A stretch of 64,000 nt of DNA. Origin: JAUIAI01 sp041396685. GTDB taxonomy: Bacteria > Pseudomonadota > Gammaproteobacteria > Burkholderiales > Burkholderiaceae_E. The DNA is taken from assembly GCA_041396685.1 (NCBI GenBank), contig JAWKYD010000024.1, forward strand, positions 20,933 through 84,932, in the 5' to 3' direction. This document shows positions 26,479-36,100 of this stretch, one piece after another (within the stretch, counting starts at the first letter, position 1; every line of letters begins with the position of its first letter). The notes beneath the pieces are model-generated. The model saw nothing but the letters and a program-made list of their open reading frames with translations, was not told where the DNA came from and ran no database searches. The position numbers were made by a program, and so were the translations under genes.

Positions 26479-27542
26479 TCGACGATCCAGCCGTTGCGGT
26501 AGAGATGCGTGAAGCGACTATCGAACCGAACCTGGGTGGCCCCGTTCGGAATCCGTTCTCCCTCGGCGAGCAACATCCGGATGCGATGCCCGGCCAGATC
26601 GGCCTCGACGATGTTGAACCGGCCCGCGTCGGCGACCCGCACGACCGTCGCCGGCCAGCCGTCATCGGCCGGTGAGACGAACTCCGGGCGCACGCCCAGT
26701 TGCATCAGATCGCCGGGCGCGGCTTGCTCGCCGGAGATCGCCAGGGGTACCCGCCGTCCCGCGAGCCAGACACCGTCGGCATCGACTTCGCAAGGCAGCA
26801 GGTTCATGCCCGGAGAGCCGATGAAATGCCCGACGAAGGTATGCCGGGGACGCTCGAACAACTCGACGGGCGTGCCTTGCTGAACCACCCGTCCCTCGTG
26901 CATGACCACCACCCGGTCGGCAAAGGTCAGCGCCTCGGTCTGGTCATGCGTGACATAGATCATCGTGCTTCGAACCCGTTGATGCAGTTCCTTCAGCTTG
27001 GAGCGGAGCCGCCACTTCAGATGCGGATCGATCACCGTCAACGGCTCGTCGAACATGATGACGTTGACGTCGTCGCGAACGAGGCCCCGGCCCAACGAAA
27101 TCTTCTGCTTGCCATCGGCCGTCAGGCCCGCTGCACGGCTCGTCAGCATCCCGGTGAGATCGGTCATCTCGGCGATTTCGCGCACCCGACGATCCACGAC
27201 CGATCGTTCGAGGCCCCGATTGCGCAGCGGAAAGGCCAGATTGTCGTAGACGGTCATCGTGTCGTAGACGACCGGAAACTGGAACACCTGGGCGATGTTG
27301 CGTTGCACGGGTGATGCGTTCGTCACATCGCGACCGTCGAACAGAACCCGCCCACGCGACGGATGCAGAAGGCCCGAGATGATGTTCAGCAATGTGGTCT
27401 TTCCACAGCCCGAGGGCCCAAGCAAGGCATAGGCGCCGCCGTCTTCCCAGCTGAGATCGAGCGCCTTGAGCGCGAAATCGTCATCACCGCCGGGCTCGTC
27501 CAGATAGCTGTGCGCAAGCGCCTGCAACTGAATCTGCGCCAT
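26475..27542 (-). CDS. glpT: Glycerol ABC transporter ATP-binding subunit GlpT
   Basis: A 355-residue ATPase. Walker A GPSGCGKTTLL is regular and Walker B is IMFDEP. The ABC signature is not LSGGQ: the stretch reads GLTADGKQKISLGRGLVR, and the D-loop region is DEPLTVIDPHLKW. I believe this is normal for the GlpT partner in this transporter family, where GlpS and GlpT form a mixed pair, but the consequence is that one ATP site lacks a standard signature. The C-terminal TOBE-like domain starts near residue 240. The neighbouring glpS is the partner. Confidence 0.88.
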   Translation of the reverse strand: MAQIQLQALAHSYLDEPGGDDDFALKALDLSWEDGGAYALLGPSGCGKTTLLNIISGLLHPSRGRVLFDGRDVTNASPVQRNIAQVFQFPVVYDTMTVYDNLAFPLRNRGLERSVVDRRVREIAEMTDLTGMLTSRAAGLTADGKQKISLGRGLVRDDVNVIMFDEPLTVIDPHLKWRLRSKLKELHQRVRSTMIYVTHDQTEALTFADRVVVMHEGRVVQQGTPVELFERPRHTFVGHFIGSPGMNLLPCEVDADGVWLAGRRVPLAISGEQAAPGDLMQLGVRPEFVSPADDGWPATVVRVADAGRFNIVEADLAGHRIRMLLAEGERIPNGATQVRFDSRFTHLYRNGWIVE

Positions 27543-27576
27543 CTTCAGCTCCCGGGCGCGAGGCAGCGCGAGATCG

Positions 27577-28668
27577 TCATGATGCCGGGCCCGCCTGCAC
27601 CACCACGAGGCGGCGGCCGTCGCCGTCGAACAGCATGCCGTTCTCGAGCTGCACTTCGAACGGTAGTTCCTGGCCGGGCTCGAACGCATGCACACCCGGC
27701 GCCAACGCCACCCACGGGCGCGACATCGCTTCGAAGTGGATCATGCTTTCCGAACCGCTGATCTCTGCCACCATCACCTTTCCCTGAACCGTGGCGGCGG
27801 GATCCGAACCAGCCGCGGCCGGGCGCACGTGGTGAGCACGCACACCAAACCGGAAGTCGCCATCCGCGATCGATGTCAAGGCCTGCGGCAGCGGCCAACG
27901 CAGACCGCCGGGAAGTTCGAACGAATCGCCGCGCTTGCGCACATCGACCATGTTCATCGGCGGATCGGAGAAGACCGTCGCCGTGTGGGCATCGACCGGT
28001 TCCCGATAGACGGCGCCGGTCGGCCCGAACTGGGCCACCCTGCCTTCGACCAGGGCGGCGGTATGCCCCCCCAACAGCAGCGCCTCGGTCGGCTCGGTCG
28101 TGGCGTAGACGACGGTGCAATCGCGATCGGCGAACAATCGCGGCAGTTCCTCGCGAAGCTCTTCGCGCAGTTTGTAGTCCAGATTTGCGAGCGGCTCGTC
28201 CAGCAGGACCAGGTCCGCATCCTTGACGAGCGCGCGTGCCATCGCGCAACGTTGCTGCTGACCGCCGGACAACTCGGCCGGTCGCCGGCCCAGCAACGGC
28301 GTGAGGCGCAACAAGTCGGCGACCGGATCGACACGCGCCGCGATGGCTGCGCGTGACAACCCCGCCACCCTCAACGGCGAAGCGATGTTCTCGAATACGG
28401 TCAGATTCGGATAGTTGATGAACTGCTGGTAGACCATCGAAACATTGCGCCGCTGAACCGGCTGACCCGTGACGTCGCGCCCGCGAAACAGCACCCGCCC
28501 GCCGGAAGGCTTGACCAGGCCGGCCATCAGGCGCATCAGCGACGTCTTGCCGGCGAGTGTCGTTCCCAGCAACACGTTGAAGCCCCGTTCGGCGAGCGCA
28601 AGATCGGTCGGATGGATATGGGTCTGCCCGTCGACGCGCAACGAGACTTGTTCGAGGATCAGGGACAC
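27577..28668 (-). CDS. glpS: Glycerol ABC transporter ATP-binding subunit GlpS
   Basis: A 363-residue ATPase starting at GTG 28668 (VSLILEQVSLRVDG). The P-loop is GTTLAGKTSLM, lacking the usual second Gly-Cys/Ser, but with the essential GKT. Signature LSGGQQQR and Walker B LVLLDEP are standard, and the switch His is replaced: the region reads YATTEPTEALLL, where a His would be expected (H-loop HD in glpT is THDQTEAL). So GlpS has the signature but no switch His, and GlpT has the His but no signature, a complementary split. Cotranscribed with glpT, 34 bp apart. Confidence 0.87.
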   Translation of the reverse strand: MSLILEQVSLRVDGQTHIHPTDLALAERGFNVLLGTTLAGKTSLMRLMAGLVKPSGGRVLFRGRDVTGQPVQRRNVSMVYQQFINYPNLTVFENIASPLRVAGLSRAAIAARVDPVADLLRLTPLLGRRPAELSGGQQQRCAMARALVKDADLVLLDEPLANLDYKLREELREELPRLFADRDCTVVYATTEPTEALLLGGHTAALVEGRVAQFGPTGAVYREPVDAHTATVFSDPPMNMVDVRKRGDSFELPGGLRWPLPQALTSIADGDFRFGVRAHHVRPAAAGSDPAATVQGKVMVAEISGSESMIHFEAMSRPWVALAPGVHAFEPGQELPFEVQLENGMLFDGDGRRLVVVQAGPAS

Positions 28669-28738
28669 GGTCGATTGCTGTCGTTGTCGGCCGGTGGCGC
28701 CAGGGAGCGGGCGTACGCCGATCCCTGGCGCCGGCCCG

Positions 28739-30481
28739 CTACTTGGCCGCCCAGCGCTTGACCAGTTCGTCGTACTTGACGGTCTGGCCCTTCGGCTTCT
28801 CGTTGTCGAGCTTGGCCTTGGCCCCGCCCTTGCCCAGCCATTCGGACGGATTCTTCTCCGGATTGAGCCGCGGCCCGCAACCACCGTAGACCTTGGCCTT
28901 CTCGTCGGCGACCTGCATCCGCGCCATCACCTGGTCCATCTCGCTTGCCAACCGGTCCATGGCCTGTTGGGGCGTGAAGGTGCCCGAATTGACGTCACCG
29001 ATCTGCTGCCACCAGAGCTGCGCCAGCTTTGGATAGTCGGGCACGTTTACCCCGGTGGGCGTCCAGTTCACGCGATCCGGCGAGCGATAGAACTCGACCA
29101 AACCGCCGAGCTTCGGTGCGCGCTCGGTGAAGCTCGCATGCCGCACGGTCGAATCGCGAATGAAGGTCAGACCGACATGGCTCTTCTTGGTGTCGACCGT
29201 CTTCGAGGTGACGAACTGCGCATAGAGCCAGGCGGCCTTGCGACGATCGGTCGGTGTCGACTTGAACAACGTCCAGGAGCCGGCATCCTGATAGCCGAGC
29301 TTCTGCCCTTCTTCCCAGTACGGGCCATGCGGCGAAGGCGCCATCCGCCACTGGGGATTGCCAGCATTGTCGACCGTGTTGTTGCCCTCGCTCTTGGGGG
29401 CCACCATCGACGCGGTGAACGCCGTGTACCAGAAGATCTGCTGCGCGACATTGCCCTGCGCCAGCGCCGGCAGCGACTGATAGAAGTCGTAGTCGGCCGC
29501 GCCCGGCGGCGCGTATTTGCGCAGCCATTCGTCCCACTTGCGTATCGCGTAGACGGCCGCGGGACCGTTGGTACCGCCTCCCCGGCTCACCGACGCGCCG
29601 GCCGGGTTACACGAGCCTTCCTCCATGCGGATGCCCCACTCGTCGATCGGGCGGCCGTTGGGCAGCCCCTTGGACCCTCCCCCGGCCATCGACAGCCACG
29701 CATCGGTCATCCGCCAACCGAGATCGGGGGCACGCTTGCCATAGTCCATGTGACCATAGATGCGCACGCCGTCGACCTCCTTCACGTCGTTGGTGAAGAA
29801 CTCGGCGATATCTTCGTAGGCCGACCAGTTGACCGGCACCCCGAGCTCGTAGCCGTACTTGGCCTTGAACTTCGCCTGCAGATCCGGCCGATCGAACCAG
29901 TCCTTCCTGAACCAATACAGATTCGCGAACTGCTGATCGGGCAGTTGATAGAGCTTGCCATCGGGGCCGGTCGTGAACGACTTGCCCATGAAGTCGTCGA
30001 TGTCCAGGCCGGGATTGGTGACATCCTTGCCTTCGCCGGCCATCCAGTCCGAAAGGTTGACGGCCAGCTGCAGACGCGCATGCGTGCCGATCAGATCGGA
30101 ATCGTTGATGTAGCCGTCGTAGAGATTGCGCTTGGTCTGCATCTGGGTCTGCACGGCCTGCACGACCTCGCCTTCGCCGAGCAGCTGGTGGTTGACCTTG
30201 ATGCCGGTGATCTCTGCGAACGCCTTGGTCAGAACCTTGGATTCGTACTCGTGCGTGGGAATCGTTTCCGACAGGACGTTGATCTCCATGCCGGCAAAGG
30301 TCTTGGCAGCGTCGACGAACCACTGCATCTCCTTCATCTGCTCGTCTTTGCTGAGCACCGAGGGCTGGAATTCCTTGTCGATCCAGCTCTTGGCCTCTTC
30401 CATGCCGGCGAGCGCCGGCGCAGCCATGGCCGCAGTCGCCAGGGCGACGCACAGAGCCAGCCTGCTACGCGTGCTGTTCAT
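28739..30481 (-). CDS. glpV: Glycerol-binding periplasmic protein GlpV
   Basis: A 580-residue extracytoplasmic solute-binding protein of the family 1 type. The signal peptide MNSTRSRLALCVALATAAMA is cut near APALAG. The length is larger than common sugar binders but usual for GlpV. The start 30481 is fixed by GGAGGA six bases upstream. It is the first gene of the glpVSTPQUK unit and divergent from glpR-glpD. Other class members bind oligosaccharides; the glycerol call comes from the context with glpK, glpR and glpD. Confidence 0.87.
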   Translation of the reverse strand: MNSTRSRLALCVALATAAMAAPALAGMEEAKSWIDKEFQPSVLSKDEQMKEMQWFVDAAKTFAGMEINVLSETIPTHEYESKVLTKAFAEITGIKVNHQLLGEGEVVQAVQTQMQTKRNLYDGYINDSDLIGTHARLQLAVNLSDWMAGEGKDVTNPGLDIDDFMGKSFTTGPDGKLYQLPDQQFANLYWFRKDWFDRPDLQAKFKAKYGYELGVPVNWSAYEDIAEFFTNDVKEVDGVRIYGHMDYGKRAPDLGWRMTDAWLSMAGGGSKGLPNGRPIDEWGIRMEEGSCNPAGASVSRGGGTNGPAAVYAIRKWDEWLRKYAPPGAADYDFYQSLPALAQGNVAQQIFWYTAFTASMVAPKSEGNNTVDNAGNPQWRMAPSPHGPYWEEGQKLGYQDAGSWTLFKSTPTDRRKAAWLYAQFVTSKTVDTKKSHVGLTFIRDSTVRHASFTERAPKLGGLVEFYRSPDRVNWTPTGVNVPDYPKLAQLWWQQIGDVNSGTFTPQQAMDRLASEMDQVMARMQVADEKAKVYGGCGPRLNPEKNPSEWLGKGGAKAKLDNEKPKGQTVKYDELVKRWAAK

Positions 30482-30546
30482 ATCTCCTCCGTTGTCTTTT
30501 CGGGGTGAAGCGCGCCGATCGTACAACCGAAAAAAAACGAATGTCA

Positions 30547-30637
30547 ATCGAAAGAGAACGCTCGTTCGATCGACACTGTCCGTGAACAATGTCACGCGAA
30601 CTCGGCTTCGTCTTGCAATTTCGCGCCAATTCGAAAT
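30547..30637. promoter_or_regulatory. Divergent glpV/glpR control region with candidate GlpR operators
   Basis: Two inverted repeats lie between glpV and glpR: ATCGAA (30547-30552) with TTCGAT (30565-30570), containing the inner dyad GAACG-CT-CGTTC (30556-30567), and ATTTCG (30618-30623) with CGAAAT (30632-30637). TTCGAA-rich repeats are typical of DeoR-family operators such as those of GlpR. The assignment is inferred from position and pattern. Confidence 0.45.
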
Positions 30638-30720
30638 AATTCGAATCTCTGAGACACGCGAATCTCTTTGCCATCGATACCGCAAATGGGTCAGCGTGCT
30701 CCTTGAACAGGTGATTTGGC

Positions 30721-31539
30721 ATGGCAGTGCTTTCCCCCCGTCAGCACGAAATCGTGGACTTGGCGCGCGATGCCGCGCGCGTCGACGTCGATTCGCTGGC
30801 TGCCCACTTCGACGTCACGCCGCAAACGATCCGCAAGGACCTGAACGAGTTGGCCACGCAGGGCCTGCTCCAGCGCTTTCATGGCGGCGCGATGCTGTCC
30901 TCGGGCGTGGCCAACCTCGCCTACGACCGCCGGCGCCGGCTGGCCACCGGCGCGAAGCACGCCATCGGCGATCGCGCGGCAGCCCTGATCCCCGACGACT
31001 GCTCGTTGTTCATCAACATCGGCACCACGACCGAGCAGGTCGCGCGTGCGTTGCGCGGTCGTCGCGGCCTGATGGTCATCACGAACAACCTGAACGTCGC
31101 CCACATCCTGCAGGGTCAGTCGCACATCGAGGTGGTGGTCGCCGGCGGCGTGCTGCGCCACTCGGACGGTGGCATCGTGGGCGAGGCAGCGGTCGAATTC
31201 ATCCGCCAGTTCAAGGTCGACTATGCGGTGATCGGCGCATCCGCCATCGACCCCGACGGTGCGCTGCTCGATTTCGACTATCGCGAGGTCAGCGTTGCGA
31301 AGGCGATCATGGCCGGCAGCCGGCATGCGATGCTGGTGGCCGATCACATGAAGCTCTCACGATCGGCGCCGGTGCGCATTGGCCACCTGGCCGACCTGGA
31401 CACCTTCGTCACCGATCAGCCGTTGCCACCGGAACTGGCGCGCCTTTGCGAAGAGGCCAACGTAGCCATCGCCCTGGCGGGTCGGCAGGCGCTCGAGACC
31501 CCTGAACGCAGTGACGCCGGCGACGAGGCATGGTCGTGA
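30721..31539 (+). CDS. glpR: DeoR-family glycerol-3-phosphate regulon repressor
   Basis: A 272-residue repressor. The N-terminal DeoR helix-turn-helix is RQHEIVDLARDAARVDVDSLAAHFDVTPQTIRKDLNEL. The sugar-phosphate sensing domain contains INIGTTTEQVARAL and the C-terminal segment AIMAGSRHAMLVADHMKLSRSAPVRIG. It is expected to release DNA when glycerol 3-phosphate accumulates. Its last ten bases overlap the start of glpD, so the two are translated together, and it lies opposite glpV. Confidence 0.93.
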   Translation: MAVLSPRQHEIVDLARDAARVDVDSLAAHFDVTPQTIRKDLNELATQGLLQRFHGGAMLSSGVANLAYDRRRRLATGAKHAIGDRAAALIPDDCSLFINIGTTTEQVARALRGRRGLMVITNNLNVAHILQGQSHIEVVVAGGVLRHSDGGIVGEAAVEFIRQFKVDYAVIGASAIDPDGALLDFDYREVSVAKAIMAGSRHAMLVADHMKLSRSAPVRIGHLADLDTFVTDQPLPPELARLCEEANVAIALAGRQALETPERSDAGDEAWS

Positions 31540-33152
31540 ACGCTATCGCCAGCGTACCCGCGCACGTCATGTCCGGCAGTCTCGATCGCGCCGCCGCACT
31601 GCGCTCCATCTCCGAGAACGAGCACTTCGATATTCTCGTCATCGGTGGCGGCGCCACCGGCCTGGGCATCGCCCTGGACGCTGCCGCACGCGGATTTCGC
31701 GTTGCGCTGCTCGAGCGCAATGATTTCGCCAAGGGCACCTCGTCGCGCGCCACCAAACTGCTGCACGGCGGCGTACGGTACCTGGCCCAAGGCAATGTCT
31801 CGCTGGTGCGCGAGGCATTGCACGAGCGCACCCAGGTGCTGCACAACGCGCCGCACCTGGCCCAGCCGCTGCCCTTTCTGACGCCGGTTTATGGCCTTCG
31901 GGGACGCTGGTTCGACCGCCCGTTCTTCGGGGGCGGCTTGCGCTTGTACGACCTGCTGGCCGGTGCCGCCGGCATCGGCCATACCGAGTTCATGAACACG
32001 GCCGAGACACGTCGATTGATGCCCGGGGTGCGCGAGCACGACCTACGCGGCGCGATCCGCTACTGGGATGGTCAGTTCGACGATGCGCGACTCGCGGTCG
32101 CGCTGGCGCGCACGGCCAGGACGCGGGGTGCGACGTTGCTGAATCACTGCACGGTCGATGGCCTGGTGCACGACGGCAAGCGCGTCCGTGGCGCGACGGC
32201 GCACGACAACGAGAACGGCCGATCGCTCCAAGTACGCGCCGATTGCGTGATCAATGCCACGGGCGTCTGGGTGGACGCCGTCCGCCGCATGGACAGCAAG
32301 GGCCGCCGCGAGACCGTCTCGCCGAGTCAGGGGGTGCACCTCGTGGTCGACGCCGACTTCCTGCGCAGCAACCATGCGCTGCTGGTGCCCAGGACCCGCG
32401 ACGGCCGGGTCTTGTTCGCGGTGCCCTGGCTGGGCAAGGTCATTCTGGGCACGACGGACACACCTCGCGACGACCTGGCCGAAGAGCCGCAGCCCTTTGC
32501 CGACGAGATCGCGTTCATCCTGGAGGAATCCGCGCGCTACCTCGAGCGCCCGCCGACAGGTGCCGATGTTCGATCGGTCTGGGTCGGACTGCGGCCGCTG
32601 GTACGCCCGCCCGACGACGCGGATGGTGGCACCAAGACCCTGTCGCGCGAGCACACCGTGATCGTCGATGATTCCGGTCTGACCACCGTCACGGGCGGCA
32701 AGTGGACGACCTATCGGGCGATGGCCGAGGATGTGCTGGAGGCTTGCGCCGATCACGGTCTCATCGAACGTCGCCAAGCGGGTGTCACGCGTGATCTACG
32801 CCTGGCCGGAGCCCCCGAAGAAGCGACGATTCCGATCAGTGCCCCGCCGGGCCTGCATCTCTACGGAACCGATGCCGATGCGGTGCGGTCACTGGCCGGT
32901 GCGGATAGCTGGCTGGCCCCCGGCCTGAGCGAGGCGATGGTGCGATTCGCCGCGCGCGTCGAGGGCGCGCGCACGATCGAGGATGTGCTCGCCCGCCGTT
33001 CGCGCCTGTTGTTCCTGGATGCCCGGGCCGCGCTGGATGCCGCTGCCCCGGTAGCCCGGCTGCTGGCGGACGAGCGTGGCCAGGATTACGACCCAGAGCG
33101 GGATCGGGCGCATTTCGCCGCACTGGCGGCCGGCTACCGTTGGCAGGCCTGA
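31530..33152 (+). CDS. glpD: Aerobic glycerol-3-phosphate dehydrogenase
   Basis: A 540-residue FAD enzyme of the membrane surface that oxidises glycerol 3-phosphate to dihydroxyacetone phosphate and passes electrons to quinone. N-terminal FAD site: FDILVIGGGATGLGIALDAAARGF. Other motifs: GTSSRATKLLHGGVRYL, WDGQFDDARLAVAL, INATGVWVD, and TVTGGKWTTYRAMAEDVL near the end. ATG 31530 overlaps the glpR stop; ATG 31569 would give a start closer to the domain. Confidence 0.95.
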   Translation: MVVNAIASVPAHVMSGSLDRAAALRSISENEHFDILVIGGGATGLGIALDAAARGFRVALLERNDFAKGTSSRATKLLHGGVRYLAQGNVSLVREALHERTQVLHNAPHLAQPLPFLTPVYGLRGRWFDRPFFGGGLRLYDLLAGAAGIGHTEFMNTAETRRLMPGVREHDLRGAIRYWDGQFDDARLAVALARTARTRGATLLNHCTVDGLVHDGKRVRGATAHDNENGRSLQVRADCVINATGVWVDAVRRMDSKGRRETVSPSQGVHLVVDADFLRSNHALLVPRTRDGRVLFAVPWLGKVILGTTDTPRDDLAEEPQPFADEIAFILEESARYLERPPTGADVRSVWVGLRPLVRPPDDADGGTKTLSREHTVIVDDSGLTTVTGGKWTTYRAMAEDVLEACADHGLIERRQAGVTRDLRLAGAPEEATIPISAPPGLHLYGTDADAVRSLAGADSWLAPGLSEAMVRFAARVEGARTIEDVLARRSRLLFLDARAALDAAAPVARLLADERGQDYDPERDRAHFAALAAGYRWQA

Positions 33153-33176
33153 ACCCCGGCGTCGCGGGCTCGCCGG

Positions 33177-33599
33177 TCAGCTGGGCCGGTTGCCTTCGAG
33201 TTGGTCGGCGTCCGGGTCGACCGGCATCCAGGGCCTGCGGCTCTTCATCCAGATGCTCAGGGCGATCGCCATGTGATCGCTGTCGTCGAGCGAACCGACC
33301 TTGAGCACCGTCATCTCGGGGGTGTGATCGCGCCGCGTGTGAATCGGTGACCCGCAATCGCCGCAGAACGAGCGATGCAGGATGTTGCCACTGTCGACCG
33401 TTTTCGAGAACACCTTGGGCTCGCCCTGCGTCAAGCGCAGCTTGGCACTCGGCAAGACGGCGTTGGCACTCGCCCCGGCCCCGCTCGCCCTCTGGCAGTC
33501 GGTACAGTGACAATGAACCAGTTTCGCGAGCGGCGTGAGGACTTCGTAGCGGATGGCGCCGCACAGGCAACCGCCGGTGTGATGAACGACTTCGGTCAT
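33177..33599 (-). CDS. GFA-family (glutathione-dependent formaldehyde-activating enzyme-like) zinc protein
   Basis: A 140-residue protein with the Mss4-like zinc fold: GGCLCGAIRYEV, CHCTDCQRASGAG, and FCGDCGSP give the seven cysteines of GFA/CENP-V proteins. Glutathione dependence is known only for some members; others demethiolate S-glutathionylated or other adducts, so the substrate is open. It is convergent with glpD (24 bp apart), in the same direction as the monooxygenase upstream. Confidence 0.87.
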   Translation of the reverse strand: MTEVVHHTGGCLCGAIRYEVLTPLAKLVHCHCTDCQRASGAGASANAVLPSAKLRLTQGEPKVFSKTVDSGNILHRSFCGDCGSPIHTRRDHTPEMTVLKVGSLDDSDHMAIALSIWMKSRRPWMPVDPDADQLEGNRPS

Positions 33600-33636
33600 A
33601 AGGGCTCCGATGGGGATGCGATCGGCGTTGGCCGGT

Positions 33637-36027
33637 TCAAGCACCGGCTCCGCGACCCTGAGCGGCCGCTTCGAGCTTCCTGGCCAGGTCTTCCTTGGCC
33701 CGCTGAGCGAGCGTGTACATCTGCGCCGCGCCGGTTTCGTACTGAACCGGCCAGGACTGACCGCGATAGTCGTAGTCGGCCGCCGCATGCAGGGTGAAGT
33801 AAGGATTGGCCAGATGCGGGCGCGCGAGCGCGACGAGGTCCGCCCTGCCCGATACGAGCAGCGTGTTCGCCTGGTCGGCCGAGGTGATCGCGCCGACGGC
33901 CATGGTCGGCAGCCCGGTTTCGAGACGGATCTGCTCGGCGAATGCCGCCTGATACATGCGCCCATAGAGCGGCCGGCTGGCCGGATCCGTCTGGCCGGTG
34001 GAGACGTCGATGAGATCGCAGCCGAGCGCACGCAGCGCGCGAGCAACCTCGACCGAGTCGGCGCCGGACTGGCCGCCGGTGATCCAGTCGGTGGCCGACA
34101 GACGTACGCTCAGCGGCTTGGCCTGCGGCCAGGTCGCACGGACCGCCTCGAACAGCTCGAGCGGAAAACGCATGCGCTTGACGACGTCGCCGCCGTAGTC
34201 GTCCTTGCGATGATTGGTGATCGGTGACAGGAAACTGGCCAGCAGGTAGCCGTGCGCCATGTGCAGCTCGAGCATGTCGAAGCCGGCCTCGTCGGCCAGG
34301 CGGGCCGAATGAACGAACTCCGCAATCACACGATCCATGTCGTCGCGCGCCATCTCGCGCGGAACCTGATTGACGCCTTTGCGGTATGGGATTGCGGAGG
34401 CCGACACCAGTGGCCAGTTGGCGGCCTTCTTCTCCAACGGATGGTCCATGCGCTCCCAACCGAGCTGGGTCGAGCCCTTGCGACCGGCGTGCCCGAGCTG
34501 CATGCAAAGCTTCGTTTCTGTCTGCCCATGGACGAAGTCGACGATACGCTTGAACGCCAGCATCTGCTCGCGGTTCCAGAGGCCGGTGCAGCCCGGCGTG
34601 ATGCGCGCGTCTTCGGACGGACAAGTCATCTCCATGAACACCAGTCCGGCACCACCGAGCGCTCGCGAACCGTAGTGCACGAGATGCCAGTCGGTGGGGA
34701 CGCCCTCGACGGCCGAATACTGGGCCATGGGCGAAACCACGATCCGATTCTGCAGCCACGCCTCACGCAGGCGGAACGGCGCGAAGATCGGTGGTGCATC
34801 GAGCCAGGGCGCGGGGCCACCGTGACCATCGTCGGCGCGCAGGCCCAGCGCCTGGGCCTGTTGCCGGTTCCACCAGCGCGTGACCTCGCCGACGAGCACG
34901 GGATCACGCATGCGCAGATTCTCGTAGGTGATCTGTTTGCTGCGCGTGAGCAGGCTGATGTTGAACTGAACCGGGTCCATCTGCCAGAAGCGGCGAACGT
35001 TTTCGAACCAGACCAGGGACACGTTGGCCGAATGGCGGATCCGCCCGGCCTCTTCGTGACGCTCGGCCTCGTAACGCGCCATCGCCCCGGCGAGATCGGC
35101 CAACGGGTCGCCACCGTGCTCCTGGGCCTGGGCGACGATGGCCTCGTGCAATGCGATGGCGTCTTCGAGTGCCAGCTTGGTGCCAGACCCGATGGACCAG
35201 TGTGCGGTGTGAGCGGCATCACCAAGCAGCACGATCTGACTGCCATCGACCTCGTGGCACCAGGTCGCGCAATCGATGCTCGGAAACTGCCGCCAGTGCG
35301 AGCGGTTGGTCAGGACCTTGGCACCTTGCAGATCGTCGGCAAAGATGCGTTCGACGAGTTCGGCGGTGCCCTGTTCGTCGTCGATGGCCAGGCCACTGTC
35401 GAGGAACGCATCGTCAGTGGTTTCGATGACGATCGTGGAATGACCCGCCTTGTACTGATAGGCGTGCATGTTCCAGATATGGCCGCGATGCTCGCGGAAA
35501 CTGTAGTAGAAGCCCGGCAGGTTCATGCGCGCGCCGAGCCAGACGAAGCGATTCGTACGCAGATCGACATCGGGTTTGAAATGCGACTCGTAAGCGTTGC
35601 GAATGGCGCTGTTGATGCCATCGGCGGCGATGATCAGGTCGGCTCCCTGGTGCGCGCCCACCCCCTTGTCCTCGGTTTCGTAGGCGATCTCGATGCCGAG
35701 CGACTGGGCGCGCTTTTGCAGGATGCGCAGCAGCGCAAGCCGCTCCAGGCCGGAAAAGCCATGGCCCGAAGACTTCAGCACCTGCCCCTTGTACTGAACG
35801 TAGATATCGTCCCAGTAAGCGAAGTTCGCGGCGATGCGCTGATGCGACTTTTCGTCGGTCCGTGCCAGGCGGCCGAGGGTTTCGTCGGAGAGCACGATCC
35901 CGAAGCCGAAAGTGTCGTCGGGCCGATTGCGCTCGACCACCGAGATCCTGGCATCCGGGTAGCTCTTCTTGAGCAAAATCGCGCTGTAGAGCCCCGCCGG
36001 ACCACCTCCCACCACGTCGACCCGCAT
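33637..36027 (-). CDS. 2-Aminobenzoyl-CoA monooxygenase/reductase-type bifunctional flavoenzyme (salicylyl-CoA 5-hydroxylase-like)
   Basis: A 796-residue two-domain protein. The first half is an FAD aromatic hydroxylase (GGGPAGLYSAILLKKSYP at the start, LLGDAAHTAHWSIGSG in the middle). The second half, from about residue 400, is an Old Yellow Enzyme reductase (NRIVVSPMAQYS, GAGLVFMEMT, GHAGRKGS, LELHMAHGYLLASFLSPITNHR, DLVALARPHLANPYFTL). This fusion is known from 2-aminobenzoyl-CoA monooxygenase/reductase of Azoarcus and from salicylyl-CoA hydroxylase. Beside kynU and kynA, the 2-aminobenzoyl-CoA (anthranilate) role is preferred. Start 36027 has AAGGAGG upstream. No aminobenzoate-CoA ligase is in the window. 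Confidence 0.85.
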   Translation of the reverse strand: MRVDVVGGGPAGLYSAILLKKSYPDARISVVERNRPDDTFGFGIVLSDETLGRLARTDEKSHQRIAANFAYWDDIYVQYKGQVLKSSGHGFSGLERLALLRILQKRAQSLGIEIAYETEDKGVGAHQGADLIIAADGINSAIRNAYESHFKPDVDLRTNRFVWLGARMNLPGFYYSFREHRGHIWNMHAYQYKAGHSTIVIETTDDAFLDSGLAIDDEQGTAELVERIFADDLQGAKVLTNRSHWRQFPSIDCATWCHEVDGSQIVLLGDAAHTAHWSIGSGTKLALEDAIALHEAIVAQAQEHGGDPLADLAGAMARYEAERHEEAGRIRHSANVSLVWFENVRRFWQMDPVQFNISLLTRSKQITYENLRMRDPVLVGEVTRWWNRQQAQALGLRADDGHGGPAPWLDAPPIFAPFRLREAWLQNRIVVSPMAQYSAVEGVPTDWHLVHYGSRALGGAGLVFMEMTCPSEDARITPGCTGLWNREQMLAFKRIVDFVHGQTETKLCMQLGHAGRKGSTQLGWERMDHPLEKKAANWPLVSASAIPYRKGVNQVPREMARDDMDRVIAEFVHSARLADEAGFDMLELHMAHGYLLASFLSPITNHRKDDYGGDVVKRMRFPLELFEAVRATWPQAKPLSVRLSATDWITGGQSGADSVEVARALRALGCDLIDVSTGQTDPASRPLYGRMYQAAFAEQIRLETGLPTMAVGAITSADQANTLLVSGRADLVALARPHLANPYFTLHAAADYDYRGQSWPVQYETGAAQMYTLAQRAKEDLARKLEAAAQGRGAGA

Positions 36028-36088
36028 GTCGCCTCCTTGTGCGCTCGATGTCCCTACTCGACAAGAACCGGTCTTGCCGTTCAATTAT

Positions 36089-36100
36089 TTTAAGTTTAAA
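36089..36100. promoter_or_regulatory. Candidate operator in the abm/kynU divergent gap
   Basis: TTTAA-GT-TTAAA is a 12-bp inverted repeat, in an unusually AT-rich stretch, 12 bases before kynU and 62 bases before the divergent monooxygenase start. TTTAA-type dyads are common sites of MarR-family regulators of aromatic degradation; no regulator gene is nearby. Confidence 0.35.

Noticed and set aside
26475..27542. glpT as a degenerate or pseudogene ATPase because LSGGQ is missing
   Set aside because: Frame, Walker A, Walker B and H-loop are intact, and the same altered signature is, as far as I know, found in the GlpT family; treated as functional.
33156..33176. Terminator between glpD and the GFA gene
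   Set aside because: Only a 6-bp GC stem with a 9-nt loop and no T run; too weak to call.
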